From the NCBI GenBank assembly GCA_019828595.1, contig JAHQRK010000003.1, positions 2,294,001-2,358,000 of the forward strand: a stretch of 64,000 nucleotides of DNA, read 5' to 3'. The DNA comes from Aphanomyces cochlioides. Lineage: Eukaryota > Oomycota > Saprolegniomycetes > Saprolegniales > Verrucalvaceae. The notes beneath the pieces were generated by a model that was not told the origin of the DNA, did not search any database, and saw only the letters and a list, made by a program, of their open reading frames with translations. A program made the position numbers and the translations under genes. Position 1 is the stretch's first letter. The number at the start of each line of letters is the position of its first letter. This document shows positions 10,522 through 21,654 of the stretch, in pieces.

Positions 10522-13311
10522 TTAGAGTTGATCGTCCTCCAAATCGAGGGGATCAATTTCGTCGGCGTTCATGGAGTGGTGAGCTTTGCTGCAGAGCTCG
10601 TCGATGTGGTAATTGTTGGTGATGCTTTTGAGCATCGAGATGGCCGACAAGACGGGAGCCGGCAAAGTGAACTTCTCGAGATTGTCGCTGAAGTTTTCGA
10701 TCAAAGCAAACAGCGACCAGTCCGTCAAGCAGTTGGTGTCAGGCAATCTTGTTGCTTCTTGGTTCAATAGAACAGTCAGTGCCTCCGAGTTTGTGTAGAG
10801 GTCTGGGGCCCGATTTGAGAGGAATAAGTCAATCGTAGCAAGTGCAAAGAGGATGCGCTTGATCTCTGGTATGTCCGTGGTCAATTCTTCCAAGATTTCT
10901 GACGGGTGAATCTTGTATTGAGCCATGAAGTTGACGTGATGTTTGTAGTTGTGAGGCTTGCCTTGAGCTTTTAACAAAGCCATCTTGCGCTCAATAGTCT
11001 TGGTTGCAACAAGTGACTGAAACAAACTGAGGTCTTCATCTTGTGCGTACATAGCATGTGCAACGAGCTGAGGATCATCTCGCAAAATGCGTTGACATTC
11101 GGTGATACTGCCTTCGACTTTCTTATCTCGAATGATCTTCTTCGCCAATTCGAGGTGGGCTGCAGCAGACTTGTTAAGTCGTTGTTTCTTCGCTTTGCCT
11201 TTGGTCTTTTTCGGGCGTGGCGCACTTGAATCCTCCAATACAATTCGAGGCACTGCAAAGTCTTCAAACGAGAGTTCCACGTCGTCTTCTTCGAGGATAT
11301 GAAAACGGTTGGATGTCGGCAGGGGATCCAAACGTGGGGACGAAGGCAAAGTACGTTTTGGAGCTGGTCCAGACCGGTAGCCCGTTACCAATTGAAGGTC
11401 CAGCGAGTTCTTGGGCTGCTCACTTGGTGGAGCAAGAGCGGGCGATTCGTTGGTAGACATTTCCACATCTTCTTGTTGTTTGTCTTGTCCATTGTTGTTA
11501 GGGGGATCGCTGTCACCAGACATATCGACATCAGAGCCATGAGAAGGAGCTGTTGGTTGTGGTTGTTCATCTTGACGATCTCCAGATGCCTCAGTTGAGT
11601 CGGCCTCGCCTTCCGCATTTGTTCCAGGGTCTTGATCATGATCGTCTCCATCATGTTCAGGTTCTTTTTCTCCTGACGGAGGAGATTTTGCCGCTGCCTT
11701 GGCCGCTTTTGCCTTCGCTTTTTCAGCCTTGGCCTCTGCACGTCGTGAAACAATCGACGGAGGCAATGTCTTGTTCAGAGCAGCGATCTTGTGCTGAAAC
11801 ACGACGACAAAAGGCTGACCCGACGGATCCGTAATGGTGATTTCGCGTAGTGCGTCGCCGGATTTTGGCACCAACACTGCAGGAGGCGCAGGCGACTTGA
11901 AAATGACTCTCAAATGCGGCGACTTGATGTTCTGACCAGCAGTAGGGTTGAATGCTGCTATCACTGACTTGGTCAATGCAGCCATTTTCTTGACAATTGC
12001 CTTGGCCATCGAAGGGTGACTGACCTTGTTGAACGTAACATAGTAGTTGTTGCCATAACGCGAGTATTTGGGAACCAGGAAGTCTTTGCCACCAAGTCGA
12101 AACGTTGTGCCTCCCATTTCCACGCACGTAGACAAGTTGTAACTTGAGATCACAATGGTCTGTGGGTTCTTCTTGTGGATCAAAATGTTCGGAAATTTGG
12201 AGCCCCATAACGAACCAGGATTTTCCTTGACAAATTGATCGCAGATGACTTTTTCGGACCAGTCCTTGTAGGCTTCGCCCAACTTGACTGTGAGCTCGTA
12301 CACTTGGGACTGGGGGGTGAGCAAAATGTTTTCAATGAAGGCGTCCATGTCACCAGAGTCTTTGTAGAATGCGTCCGCCATGGCCTCGCATCGCGCAATA
12401 TCGTCATCGGCAATAGCATGAGCACCAGTGTTGCGATGTTTCGCGCCTTTGGGGGCATTGCCTTGCTTGGAATCTTTCTTGGACGAAGCTGAATCCTTGC
12501 CGGGAGTCTTTTGCGTCCATGGATTGGCCTTTTCAGCGTTTTGTTGCTCTTGATCGCCTTGTATTTTGTCTGCCGCGGTAGGAGGATCAACAGCGCCATT
12601 TCCTTGAGCAACGGATTTGTCGACAATGTCTTGATTTGACTGGTCATTGTCATTGTTTGTCGATTGTTCCTCTTGAATAACTTCTCCAGGAGTATCACAC
12701 GGCTTCGCTTGGCCGTTAATGTCGCCTGACCCATCAACCTCAGAGTGAATTTGAGTATTTCCCTCGTCGGTTAAGGCTTCGGTTTCAGTAGAATCCTTCC
12801 CCTCGGCGTCTCCAGAGACCATATCCACGTCCTCTTGAGATTTTTCTTCTTCCTCTCCCGTTCTAGGAGGCTCAGCACAGGGGGCGACGCGGTTGGTGGC
12901 TGCTGGCTCAGTCCCATTGGTCACGAGAAAGGCCGGGGCCAGACCCCCAGTGACAGGGGTAGAAGGGGAATCCATGCCATCCCCGCAGCACGGTGACTGG
13001 GGTACACCATTGCTCCGGCGAGAACCCAAATCGGGATACCGCCCCCGCCCCTCCGAAGAGGCCCCTGGGGGGAAGTAGACAGAACCGCAGGGTGTGCCCA
13101 TAGGGGGGGCCCTCGTAGCCTCTAGGGCTGGCATGGACCCCGTTTTCTCGCCGCCTTCACTGGGGATCGACTCCAATTGGAGTCCAGGGAAGCAGCCACC
13201 ACAGGCACAAGGCCCCAGTGGTTCGCCCTCCTGAGTGAGGGCTTCGCTAGACAAGTTAACGACAGTGGTCTGGGGGTCAACCACTGACCCACTGAGGTTG
13301 ACCCCCCCTGG
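10522..13311 (-). pseudogene. ORF1 of unit T4, 3' part, split by element E1
   Basis: The last ~930 codons of an ORF1 whose first 83 codons lie at 20703-20951. The two parts are separated by full-length element E1 and a 13-bp TSD (13299-13311 and 20690-20702). Apart from the insertion I see no frameshift in either part, so E1 is the only lesion. Reading from the right part, translation would now run into the E1 5' leader and stop soon after. The 3' part keeps the central domain, the Ala/Lys run and the C-terminal helical domain. Confidence 0.92.
13299..13311. repeat. Target-site duplication, left copy, element E1
   Basis: TGACCCCCCCTGG, matching 20690-20702. It lies at the 3' end of the minus-strand element E1. 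In element sense the 3' end CATTTAA is followed by CCAGGGGG. Confidence 0.9.
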
Positions 13312-13456
13312 TTAAATGAGTTGTATTAACCTTATTTTTGAGCAAAGGCCCTAATGACTTACTAATTTGCCTCGTACTGTATAAATAGAACTTGGAAAAC
13401 AGAATATGGCAAAGTGGTCATTGAACAGGAGATGAAGTGGTGAGCCGTCAGCTCAC
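13312..13456 (-). promoter_or_regulatory. 3'UTR of E1 with two stem-loops
   Basis: About 145 bp between the ORF2 stop and the element end. In element sense, a GAGTGAGC/GCTCACTC-type stem-loop overlaps the stop codon. The distal part contains GTACGAGGCAAATT, which is complementary to the element 5' leader. The last 22 nt form GGTTAA-loop-TTAACC, whose final CC is shared with the target. There is no A-tail or simple repeat. In TPRT of stringent-type LINEs the 3' structure is what RT recognises; that role is inferred here. Confidence 0.75.
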
Positions 13457-16400
13457 TCATGAAACGACACTGTCAGGAATGGCGTGTTGACGTAACCAGG
13501 GGTCCGAAGATAGATGCTTGAGCACATTGAATACCTTGGTGTATCCCTTCTTGAGAGGGAGATCAACCAGGAGCTGTTGTAGATGTAGCTTGATCAAAGA
13601 GGCAGCATGAATGGCAACTTCCATCGGACTCTTCGCTGTGAGGTCGGGTCGAAAGGTGCGATCGGCACGTTGGAGCCATATTTGATAATACACGCAGGCT
13701 CGGACAATCGGCCAGATCTTCAGATAGCCACGGATGTAGTATCCATCGGACGGCTTGGGCGTCTCGTAGAACATTTCCAGACAAGTCGACGGAAAGGAAC
13801 ACTCGAGCAGTCGCTGGATTGTCTTGAAGGAATACCAAACAGATTGACCATATCCACAAGAGAACAGGAAATGCTCGTACGTCTCATTGACACGACAGAA
13901 GACACACGTCGGCTTGGGGTCTTGGTACTGAAACAGATATTGCATGGCGTTGGCGCGGAGAAGGGTCTTGAAAATGAACTCTCCATATCGAGGGAGAATG
14001 TGGTCGGGTTGGAGGAAGGCGGCAAGTTGGGTAAGGCGCTTGGGGTCTTCGTAAAAGTTGGATGGCAGGTTGAGATGCTTGGTAGGAAGAATGGACGAGC
14101 TGACAGCTGGAGAAGCTCTGATCTTAGCCGATTTCGAAGTCGCAAGCGCCAACAAGATCGGACTCGAGTCAGGGTGAATCATCCAGTGCCATTCCATCCA
14201 TTCAGAGCTTGGCGTCGGCAAGTGGAACACGGGAGCATCCTCTTCAGAAACAATCTCAAACAATCGTGATAACTTGGTCACCAAGATTGAGATCCATTGT
14301 TTCGTTGGAGGGACAAAATTGGCTTGGCGGCAGGCACGGTTGATTTTGTCGAACAAGATCGAAGCTGGCCAAACTCGCTGACACGGAGTCAACAAATGCG
14401 ACAACTTCGTGATGTGAAGCGAAGCCAATACATTGGCTTGGTCTTGCGTCGATGTAGAGCACTGATCGTATAGGTCTTCGAGTCCAGGCAGATACGAGTT
14501 GTGCCAAAGGGGAACATCCAAAGATGAGATGTGATTTGGACAGCCGTACGGAGTCCAGCGGGATTCAAACCAGCTACTCAATAAGGCTTTCCACATTGGA
14601 GTGATATTGGGATTCTTGTACAGTTGTCTGATGAATGCAGAAGAGCCATTTGCCAAGAGGAGATCTCGGGGGGAACCCCATGGATGAAAAGCCTTCTCGA
14701 GGAGAGTATAGCCCGGCGTAATCCAGGCGGACATGGCAGACTTGCGGGGTGGGGTGGTGATGGCTTGAATGCATCTGATCATGACAGAGCGGTTGTGTTG
14801 TTGCCATAAAGCAAGTGCATGGTGCAGGCCTAAGCCACCGGACTTCTTCGGCATGAATATGATCTCCTTTTTGATCAAACGGAGGCCATGGACAGAGGAG
14901 GATGGGTTGATTTCTTCACCATGCATAAATTGAAGCATGGCCTTGTCGATCTTTTTGGCCAGGTCTTTGTCGGCAGGGACAAAAGCCAGTTGGTACCATA
15001 ACACAGGCAGACATATGCTGTGCAGGATAGTGACTTTTCCGGCCATGGTTCGAGCCTTGTAGAGCCACAAAGACAAGCGAGCCACAAACTTCTCAAACAC
15101 GTAATTGAAACGTGCCAATGGAGAAAGATTGGGCGCAACCAAGATACCAAGAGCCTTCACGGGACTGTCGGAAGTAACTTGTAGTGAGGCAAGGTTCCCA
15201 TTCAACTGGCTGTAGGTCAGAATTTGGGTCTTGTCTACGTTGAGTCGGAAACCAGACTTGTCGCAAAAGGTTTGAACCAATGCAAGCTGCCGGTGGAGGC
15301 ACGTCTCATTTGCCGCATAGAGTTGCGAGTCGTCGGCAAAGTAACTCCCAGTGTGGTAGCGATCCCCACACTTGATGCCATAGTTGGAGTGTTGCCGTAG
15401 GAGTTGGCACATCGGTTCCAAAGCGATCACAAACAGAAGTGGCGACAGTGGATCACCTTGCAACACACCGCGTGAGATGTGAACTGGCTTGGACAAGAAG
15501 CCGTTCACCAAGATGCGAGACTTGCGGCCCGAGTACAGTACGCGAACCATGTCAACAAAGGTTTCGGGAAAGCCATAGTGACGGAGGACGCGGAGCAAGT
15601 ACGCGTGGTCCACGCGATCAAAAGCTTTCTCAAAGTCAAGCAGTGCCACCATCGAGGACGGACTGTGTAGTTTGATGTGGCGCAGCATGTCATCCAGTCG
15701 TGCAATATTGGTTTGGATATTGCTTCGACGGATAAAGCCTTGCTGGTCCGGGTGGATGATGTGTCGAATGTGGCGCTGGAGTCGATAAGCCAGAATACTC
15801 GTCAGGATTTTCACATCCGTGTTGAGTAGGCTAATGGGCCGATAGTTCTTGGCCTGTGACTTGGGGCCTTTCTTGTGCAGCAACACCAGCGTACTGACAA
15901 GTTGCATGGGAGTCAAGCGAGGGTGAGAATGGAGCTGGTGTGTGAATAGCAGCTCCAATACCAACGACCACTTGTGAGGTGCAAGTTTGAGGACTTCGAA
16001 TGGCAGAGCGTTGGGACCTGGCGCTGAGTTCGAACTGCTGTGTCGAATAGCATGATAGAACTCGTTGGCGCGCAAGGGAGCCGACAGCTCTTTCTGGGCT
16101 TGCTCTGGCAGTTGCTTGTGTCGAGTCAATGGGGTCAGAAATGACGACACTTCGTCTCCAGATCGCTGCACCTCGGGAGCTGCAAACAAGTCCTTGTAGT
16201 AGTCGACCAGGACGTCAGACATGCCTTGTTGATTGGAGACAACATTTCCATTGACATCCACCAACTCTTTGAAGACTGTCTTCTTCAAGGGGGTAGGGAC
16301 AGGGGACATGAAGTGGAACTTGGACGAGCGCTCTGCTTTGTACAAGTGAAGTTGGAACGCCTGGTCTTGACGAAACTGCTTGTCTCGATCTTGCAGCTCG

Positions 16401-17511
16401 TGAATTTGCTTTTGAAGGTCTCGCACTCGATCCACCAGCACTGCATCTTGACGCATGTTGGGGACTTGCAAAAGCGAAGCGATCTCGACAGCTAACTTCT
16501 TCAACGGCAGACGTTGTTTCTCCAATCGTTGAGAATGGAATTCTTTGAGTTGGGAGCGGATATCATTGACCAGCATGTCGTAGGCCTTGGAGATATTGTG
16601 GAATGTTGGAGACTTGTCCAAAAATCGATCCAGACATCCATGAACAATCTCGGCCGCTCGTGGTAGACGAAGTAGCCAAGTTGGAGCTTTCCATGATCCA
16701 GAGCCATGGCGCAATGTTTGACGCTTTGTGATGATACGACAAGCCACGTGGTCAGCCTGTGGAACGTGTGGCATGTGCGTCGCCTTCCAATGACGAAGAC
16801 CCGCCAAGGTGGACGAACAAAATATGTAGTCGAGTCGGTTGGTGAGTGTGGGACTTGTGAAGGTTCTTGCCACGGGGTTTTGACGGCGAAACAGATCCAC
16901 CAGAGACAAACTGTGCATCCATTGTTCCAGTTGAAGGGTGCCGGCCATGGTGGAGGTACTGGGTCTCAACGAATCCAAATCTTTGTTGAGAGTGCAGTTG
17001 AAATCTCCTCCAACAATGTGGAGCGCATGTGGAGGAAAGTCGCGTGGCAATTCTTCGAAGTAACTTGCTCGTTCTTGGAAGGCTGCCGGCGCATAGATAT
17101 TGTGGAGAACGACTGTCAGTGGACCCAGAGTACATCGCACTTGTAGATAACGACCACGAAGCACTGGGTTGTCATGAGGGCTTGAGTGGCGTTCTTCAAA
17201 GGAGAGTGAGGATGTATCAACGTAGCCAGACCTCCAGTGGCTGGCGACGTGGATACTTCAGGGTAAATAGGCTCTTCAAAGAACAAAGAGCCTTCGTGGT
17301 TTGTGATGCGTTGCCAATGGAACGCAACACGGTCGTGGAGACTTGGCGTGCGGAAACGGGTTTCTTGGATAAAGGAAACGTCGTGAACACTTGATAGTTT
17401 GTCGAGGATGTACCGATGACTGTTGGAGAAGCCATTGGTGTTGAGGGAGATGATTTGTGGGTCCCAGTCCACGAGTTCAGTTGGGACATCGGAGAAGTTG
17501 TTGTCAATCAT
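13457..17511 (-). pseudogene. ORF2 (EN-RT-zinc finger) of E1, one 1-bp deletion
   Basis: Full-length ORF2 region with ATG at 17511 and TGA at 13457-13459. One A is missing near 17180 (GAGGGCTTG for GAGGGACTTG), breaking the frame at about codon 111, inside the EN domain. Codon 2 is ATT (Ile) instead of the usual Ser. The rest of EN, the RT with DFEKAFDRVD and YFADD, and the C-terminal zinc finger read without a break for about 1,235 codons. This is the only lesion in an otherwise intact element, so E1 could have been active until recently or could be mobilised in trans. Confidence 0.92.
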
Positions 17512-17589
17512 CACGAGTACAGATGAAAATGAGTAGAATGGAGGGGTCAGAGGGGAGGTTGAAATGGATTGAAGCAGGGGATAGAAGCC

Positions 17590-20500
17590 TTAGAGTTGAT
17601 CGTCCTCCAAATCGAGGGGATCAATTTCGTCGGCGTTCATGGAGTGGTGAGCTTTGCTGCAGAGCTCGTCGATGTGGTAATTGTTGGTGATGCTTTTGAG
17701 CATCGAGATGGCCGACAAGACGGGAGCCGGCAAAGTGAACTTCTCGAGATTGTCGCTGAAGTTTTCGATCAAAGCAAACAGCGACCAGTCCGTCAAGCAG
17801 TTGGTGTCAGGCAATCTTGTTGCTTCTTGGTTCAATAGAACAGTCAGTGCCTCCGAGTTTGTGTAGAGGTCTGGGGCCCGATTTGAGAGGAATAAGTCAA
17901 TCGTAGCAAGTGCAAAGAGGATGCGCTTGATCTCTGGTATGTCCGTGGTCAATTCTTCCAAGATTTCTGACGGGTGAATCTTGTATTGAGCCATGAAGTT
18001 GACGTGATGTTTGTAGTTGTGAGGCTTGCCTTGAGCTTTTAACAAAGCCATCTTGCGCTCAATAGTCTTGGTTGCAACAAGTGACTGAAACAAACTGAGG
18101 TCTTCATCTTGTGCGTACATAGCATGTGCAACGAGCTGAGGGTCATCTCGCAAAATGCGTTGACATTCGGTGATACTGCCTTCGACTTTCTTGTCTCGAA
18201 TGATCTTCTTCGCCAATTCGAGGTGGGCTGCAGCAGACTTGTTAAGTCGTTGTTTCTTCGTTTTGCCTTTGGTCTTTTTCGGGCGTGGCGCACTTGAATC
18301 TTCCAATACAATTCGAGGCACTGCAAAGTCTTCAAACGAGAGTTCCACGTCGTCTTCTTCGAGGATATGAAAACGGTTGGATGTCGGCAGGGGATCCAAA
18401 CGTGGGGACGAAGGCAAAGTACGTTTTGGAGCTGGTCCAGACCGGTAGCCCGTTACCAATTGAAGGTCCAGCGAGTTCTTGGGCTGCTCACTTGGTGGAG
18501 CAAGAGCGGGCGATTCGTTGGTAGACATTTCCACATCTTCTTGTTGTTTGTCTTGTCCATTGTTGTTAGGGGGATCGCTGTCACCAGACATATCGACATC
18601 AGAGCCATGAGAAGGAGCTGTTGGCTGTGGTTGTTCATCTTGACCATCTTCAGATGCCTCAGTTGAGTCGGCCTGGCCTTCCGCATTTGTTCCAGGGTCT
18701 TGATCATGATCGTCTCCATCATGTTCAGGTTCTTTTTCTCCTGACGGAGGAGATTTTGCCGCTGCCTTGGCCGCTTTTGCCTTCGCTTTTTCAGCCTTGG
18801 CCTCTGCACGTCGTGAAACAATCGACGGAGGCAATGTCTTGTTCAGAGCAGCGATCTTGTGCTGAAACACGACGACAAAAGGCTGACCCGACGGATCCGT
18901 AATGGTGATTTCGCGTAGTGCGTCGCCGGATTTTGGCACCAACACTGCAGGAGGCGCAGGCGACTTGAAAATGACTCTCAAATGCGGCGACTTGATGTTC
19001 TGACCAGCAGTAGGGTTGAATGCTGCTATCACTGACTTGGTCAATGCAGCCATTTTCTTGACAATCGCCTTGGCCATCGAAGGGTGACTGACCTTGTTGA
19101 ACGTAACGTAGTAGTTGTTGCCATAACGCGAGTACTTGGGAACCAAGAAGTCTTTGCCACCAAGTCGAAACGTTGTGCCTCCCATTTCCACGCACGTAGA
19201 CAAGTTGTAACTTGAGATCACAATGGTCTGTGGGTTCTTCTTGTGGATCAAAATGTTCGGAAATTTGGAGCCCCATAACGAACCAGGATTTTCCTTGACA
19301 AATTGATCGCAGATGACTTTTTCGGACCAGTCCTTGTAGCCTTCGCCCAACTTGACTGTGAGCTCGTACACTTGGGACTGGGGGGTGAGCAAAATGTTTT
19401 CAATGAAGGCGTCCATGTCACCAGAGTCTTTGTAGAATGCGTCCGCCATGGCCTCGCATCGCGCAATATCGTCATCGGCAATAGCATGAGCACCAGTGTT
19501 GCGATGTTTCGCGCCTTTGGGGGCATTGCCTTGCTTGGAATCTTTCTTGGACGAAGCTGAATCCTTGCCGGGAGTCTTTTGCGTCCATGGATTGGCCTTT
19601 TCAGCGTTTTGTTGCTCTTGATCGCCTTGTATTTTGTCTGCCGCGGTAGGAGGATCAACAGCGCCATTTCCTTGAGCAACGGATTTGTCGACAATGTCTT
19701 GATTTGACTGGTCATTGTCATTGTTTGTCGATTGTTCCTCTTGAATAACTTCTCCAGGAGTATCACACGGCTTCGCTTGGCCGTTAATGTCGCCTGACCC
19801 ATCAACCTCCGAGTGAATTTGAGTATTTCCCTCGTCGGTTAAGGCCTCGGTTTCAGTAGAATCCTTCCCCTCGGCGTCTCCAGAGACCATATCCACGTCC
19901 TCTTGAGATTTTTCTTCTTCCTCTCCCGTTCTAGGAGGCTCAGCACAGGGGGCGACGCGGTTGGTGGCTGCTGGCTCAGTCCCATTGGTCACGAGAAAGG
20001 CCGGGGCCAGACCCCCAGTGACAGGGGTAGAAGGGGAATCCATGCCATCCCCGCAGCACGGTGACTGGGGTACACCATTGCTCCGGCGAGAACCCAAATC
20101 GGGATACCGCCCCCACCCCTCCGAAGAGGCCCCTGGGGGGAAGTAGACAGAACCGCAGGGTGTGCCCATAGGGGGGGCCCTCGTAGCCTCTAGGGCTGGC
20201 ATGGACCCCGTTTTCTCGCCGCCTTCACTGGGGATCGACTCCAATTGGAGTCCAGGGAAGCAGCCACCACAGGCACAAGGCCCCAGTGGTTCGCCCTCCT
20301 GAGTGAGGGCTTCGCTAGACAAGTTAACGACAGTGGTCTGGGGGTCAACCACTGACCCACTGAGGTTGACCCCCCCTGGAACTCCGGCGAGTGGAGCACC
20401 AGGTGAAGCGCTGGGGGAGCGAGACGCAGATTGGTCTCCAGAGACGCTGTTGGGGTCGAACTCGACCTCCACTTCGGCCCTAGGGTTAGGTGTAGAGACA

Positions 20501-20628
20501 TTACTCACACCACTTCCGCCATCCTGATTGGACGACGAAAGTGGGTGAGGTGATACAATACCTGGAATGATGGTGACTCCGTGAGTGTTGGTCTCACGGA
20601 GCTCGGAACAGCTGTTGGCGTTGGACAT
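17590..20628 (-). CDS. LINE ORF1 protein, intact (1012 aa, element E1)
   Basis: The second uninterrupted ORF1 and the only one in a full-length element. Start ATG at 20628, 61 nt from the 5' end; stop TAA 78 nt before the ORF2 ATG at 17511. The domain order is as in the T3 copy: low-complexity N-terminus, central domain around residues 390-600, Ala/Lys run, acidic linker, C-terminal helical domain. It differs from the T3 protein at scattered residues, for example Asn-Ser for Asn-Gly near residue 59, Gly for Ala in the KLGEGYKDW stretch, and Gln/Glu changes in the acidic linker. It therefore belongs to a slightly different sublineage from its host array. Role in RNA binding is inferred from position only. 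Confidence 0.93.
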   Translation of the reverse strand: MSNANSCSELRETNTHGVTIIPGIVSPHPLSSSNQDGGSGVSNVSTPNPRAEVEVEFDPNSVSGDQSASRSPSASPGAPLAGVPGGVNLSGSVVDPQTTVVNLSSEALTQEGEPLGPCACGGCFPGLQLESIPSEGGEKTGSMPALEATRAPPMGTPCGSVYFPPGASSEGWGRYPDLGSRRSNGVPQSPCCGDGMDSPSTPVTGGLAPAFLVTNGTEPAATNRVAPCAEPPRTGEEEEKSQEDVDMVSGDAEGKDSTETEALTDEGNTQIHSEVDGSGDINGQAKPCDTPGEVIQEEQSTNNDNDQSNQDIVDKSVAQGNGAVDPPTAADKIQGDQEQQNAEKANPWTQKTPGKDSASSKKDSKQGNAPKGAKHRNTGAHAIADDDIARCEAMADAFYKDSGDMDAFIENILLTPQSQVYELTVKLGEGYKDWSEKVICDQFVKENPGSLWGSKFPNILIHKKNPQTIVISSYNLSTCVEMGGTTFRLGGKDFLVPKYSRYGNNYYVTFNKVSHPSMAKAIVKKMAALTKSVIAAFNPTAGQNIKSPHLRVIFKSPAPPAVLVPKSGDALREITITDPSGQPFVVVFQHKIAALNKTLPPSIVSRRAEAKAEKAKAKAAKAAAKSPPSGEKEPEHDGDDHDQDPGTNAEGQADSTEASEDGQDEQPQPTAPSHGSDVDMSGDSDPPNNNGQDKQQEDVEMSTNESPALAPPSEQPKNSLDLQLVTGYRSGPAPKRTLPSSPRLDPLPTSNRFHILEEDDVELSFEDFAVPRIVLEDSSAPRPKKTKGKTKKQRLNKSAAAHLELAKKIIRDKKVEGSITECQRILRDDPQLVAHAMYAQDEDLSLFQSLVATKTIERKMALLKAQGKPHNYKHHVNFMAQYKIHPSEILEELTTDIPEIKRILFALATIDLFLSNRAPDLYTNSEALTVLLNQEATRLPDTNCLTDWSLFALIENFSDNLEKFTLPAPVLSAISMLKSITNNYHIDELCSKAHHSMNADEIDPLDLEDDQL

Positions 20629-20689
20629 TTTGAGCGCGGCGGCACTTGATAACTTCTTGACTTGAGGGGTACGAGGCAAATTCGGAAGT

Positions 20690-20702
20690 TGACCCCCCCT
20701 GG
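20690..20702. repeat. Target-site duplication, right copy, element E1
   Basis: Matches 13299-13311. It lies directly outside the E1 5' end. The last base of the 5' end (A in element sense) could also belong to the target, so the boundary has 1-nt ambiguity. Confidence 0.88.
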
Positions 20703-20951
20703 AACTCCGGCGAGTGGAGCACCAGGTGAAGCGCTGGGGGAGCGAGACGCAGATTGGTCTCCAGAGACGCCATTGGGGTCGAACTCGACCTCCACTTCGG
20801 CCCTAGGGTTAGGTGTAGAGACATTACTCACACCACTTCCGCCATCCTGATTGGACGACGAAAGTGGGTGAGGTGATACAATACCTGGAATGATGGTGAC
20901 TCCGTGAGTGTTGGTCTCACGAAGCTCGGAACAGCTGTTGGCGTTGGACAT
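20703..20951 (-). pseudogene. ORF1 of unit T4, 5' part
   Basis: First 83 codons of the T4 ORF1 (ATG 20951; leader to 21012), cut at the E1 insertion. The 3' part is at 10522-13311. Together they would make an undisturbed ORF1, so this fragment is not an independent duplication even though it looks like a 320-bp tandem repeat of the adjacent E1 5' end. Confidence 0.92.
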
Positions 20952-21576
20952 TTTGAGCGCGGCGGCACTTGATAACTTCTTGACTTGAGGGGTACGAGGC
21001 AAATTCGGAAGTGGTGGAGGTACTGGGTCTCAACGAATCCAAATCTTTGTTGAGAGTGCAGTTGAAATCTCCTCCAACAATGTGGAGCGCATGTGGAGGA
21101 AAGTCGCGTGGCAATTCTTCGAAGTAACTTGCTCGTTCTTGGAAGGCTGCCGGCGCATAGATATTGTGGAGAACGACTGTCAGTGGACCCAGAGTACATC
21201 GCACTTGTAGATAACGACCACGAAGCACTGGGTTGTCATGAGGGACTTGAGTGGCGTTCTTCAAAGGAGAGTGAGGATGTATCAACGTAGCCAGACCTCC
21301 AGTGGCTGGCGACGTGGATACTTCAGGGTAAATAGGCTCTTCAAAGAACAAAGAGCCTTCGTGGTTTGTGATGCGTTGCCAATGGAACGCAACACGGTCG
21401 TGGAGACTTGGCGTGCGGAAACGGGTTTCTTGGATAAAGGAAACGTCGTGAACACTTGATAGTTTGTCGAGGATGTACCGATGACTGTTGGAGAAGCCAT
21501 TGGTGTTGAGGGAGATGATTTGTGGGTCCCAGTCCACGAGTTCAGTTGGGACATCGGAGAAGTTGTTGTCACTCAT
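20917..21576 (-). pseudogene. ORF2 5' fragment (partial EN) of unit T5
   Basis: ATG at 21576. ORF2 sequence runs to 21013, then the frame continues out of phase into the T4 leader and ends at 20917. The cut point and EN motif content are the same as in the other array fragments. Confidence 0.88.
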
Positions 21577-21654
21577 CACGAGTACAGATGAAAATGAGTA
21601 GAATGGAGGGGTCAGAGGGGAGGTTGAAATGGATTGAAGCAGGGGATAGAAGCC

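Larger units (their letters stand above)
13312..20689 (-). mobile_element. Full-length LINE copy E1 (7378 bp)
   Basis: Complete element: 5' end at 20689 (rc of ACTTCCG), ORF1 17590-20628, spacer, ORF2 13457-17511, 3'UTR 13312-13456. It is inserted in the ORF1 of array unit T4 in the same orientation and flanked by a 13-bp TSD. Removing it and one TSD copy restores T4 to exactly 3742 bp. That is strong support for the boundaries and for E1 being younger than the tandem expansion. It has one disabling change, a 1-bp loss in ORF2, and is the least damaged full-length copy in the window. It ends without poly(A). Confidence 0.95.

Noticed and set aside
13385..13400. TATA-like TATTTATA in the 3'UTR as a promoter for the next element (HeT-A style)
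   Set aside because: The downstream neighbour of most 3' ends is not an element 5' end, and at the one clean head-to-tail joint (38296) the motif is cut off by the insertion.
13607..14269. 220-aa open frame on the plus strand (MNGNFHRTLRCEV...), repeated antisense to ORF2 in most copies
   Set aside because: It is the antisense shadow of the ORF2 C-terminal region; it varies only where ORF2 varies and its frame is broken in several copies.
20690..21012. 320-bp tandem duplication of the ORF1 5' end
   Set aside because: It is the 5' remainder of the T4 ORF1 next to the E1 5' end; the 13-bp TSD and exact length arithmetic show an insertion, not a duplication.
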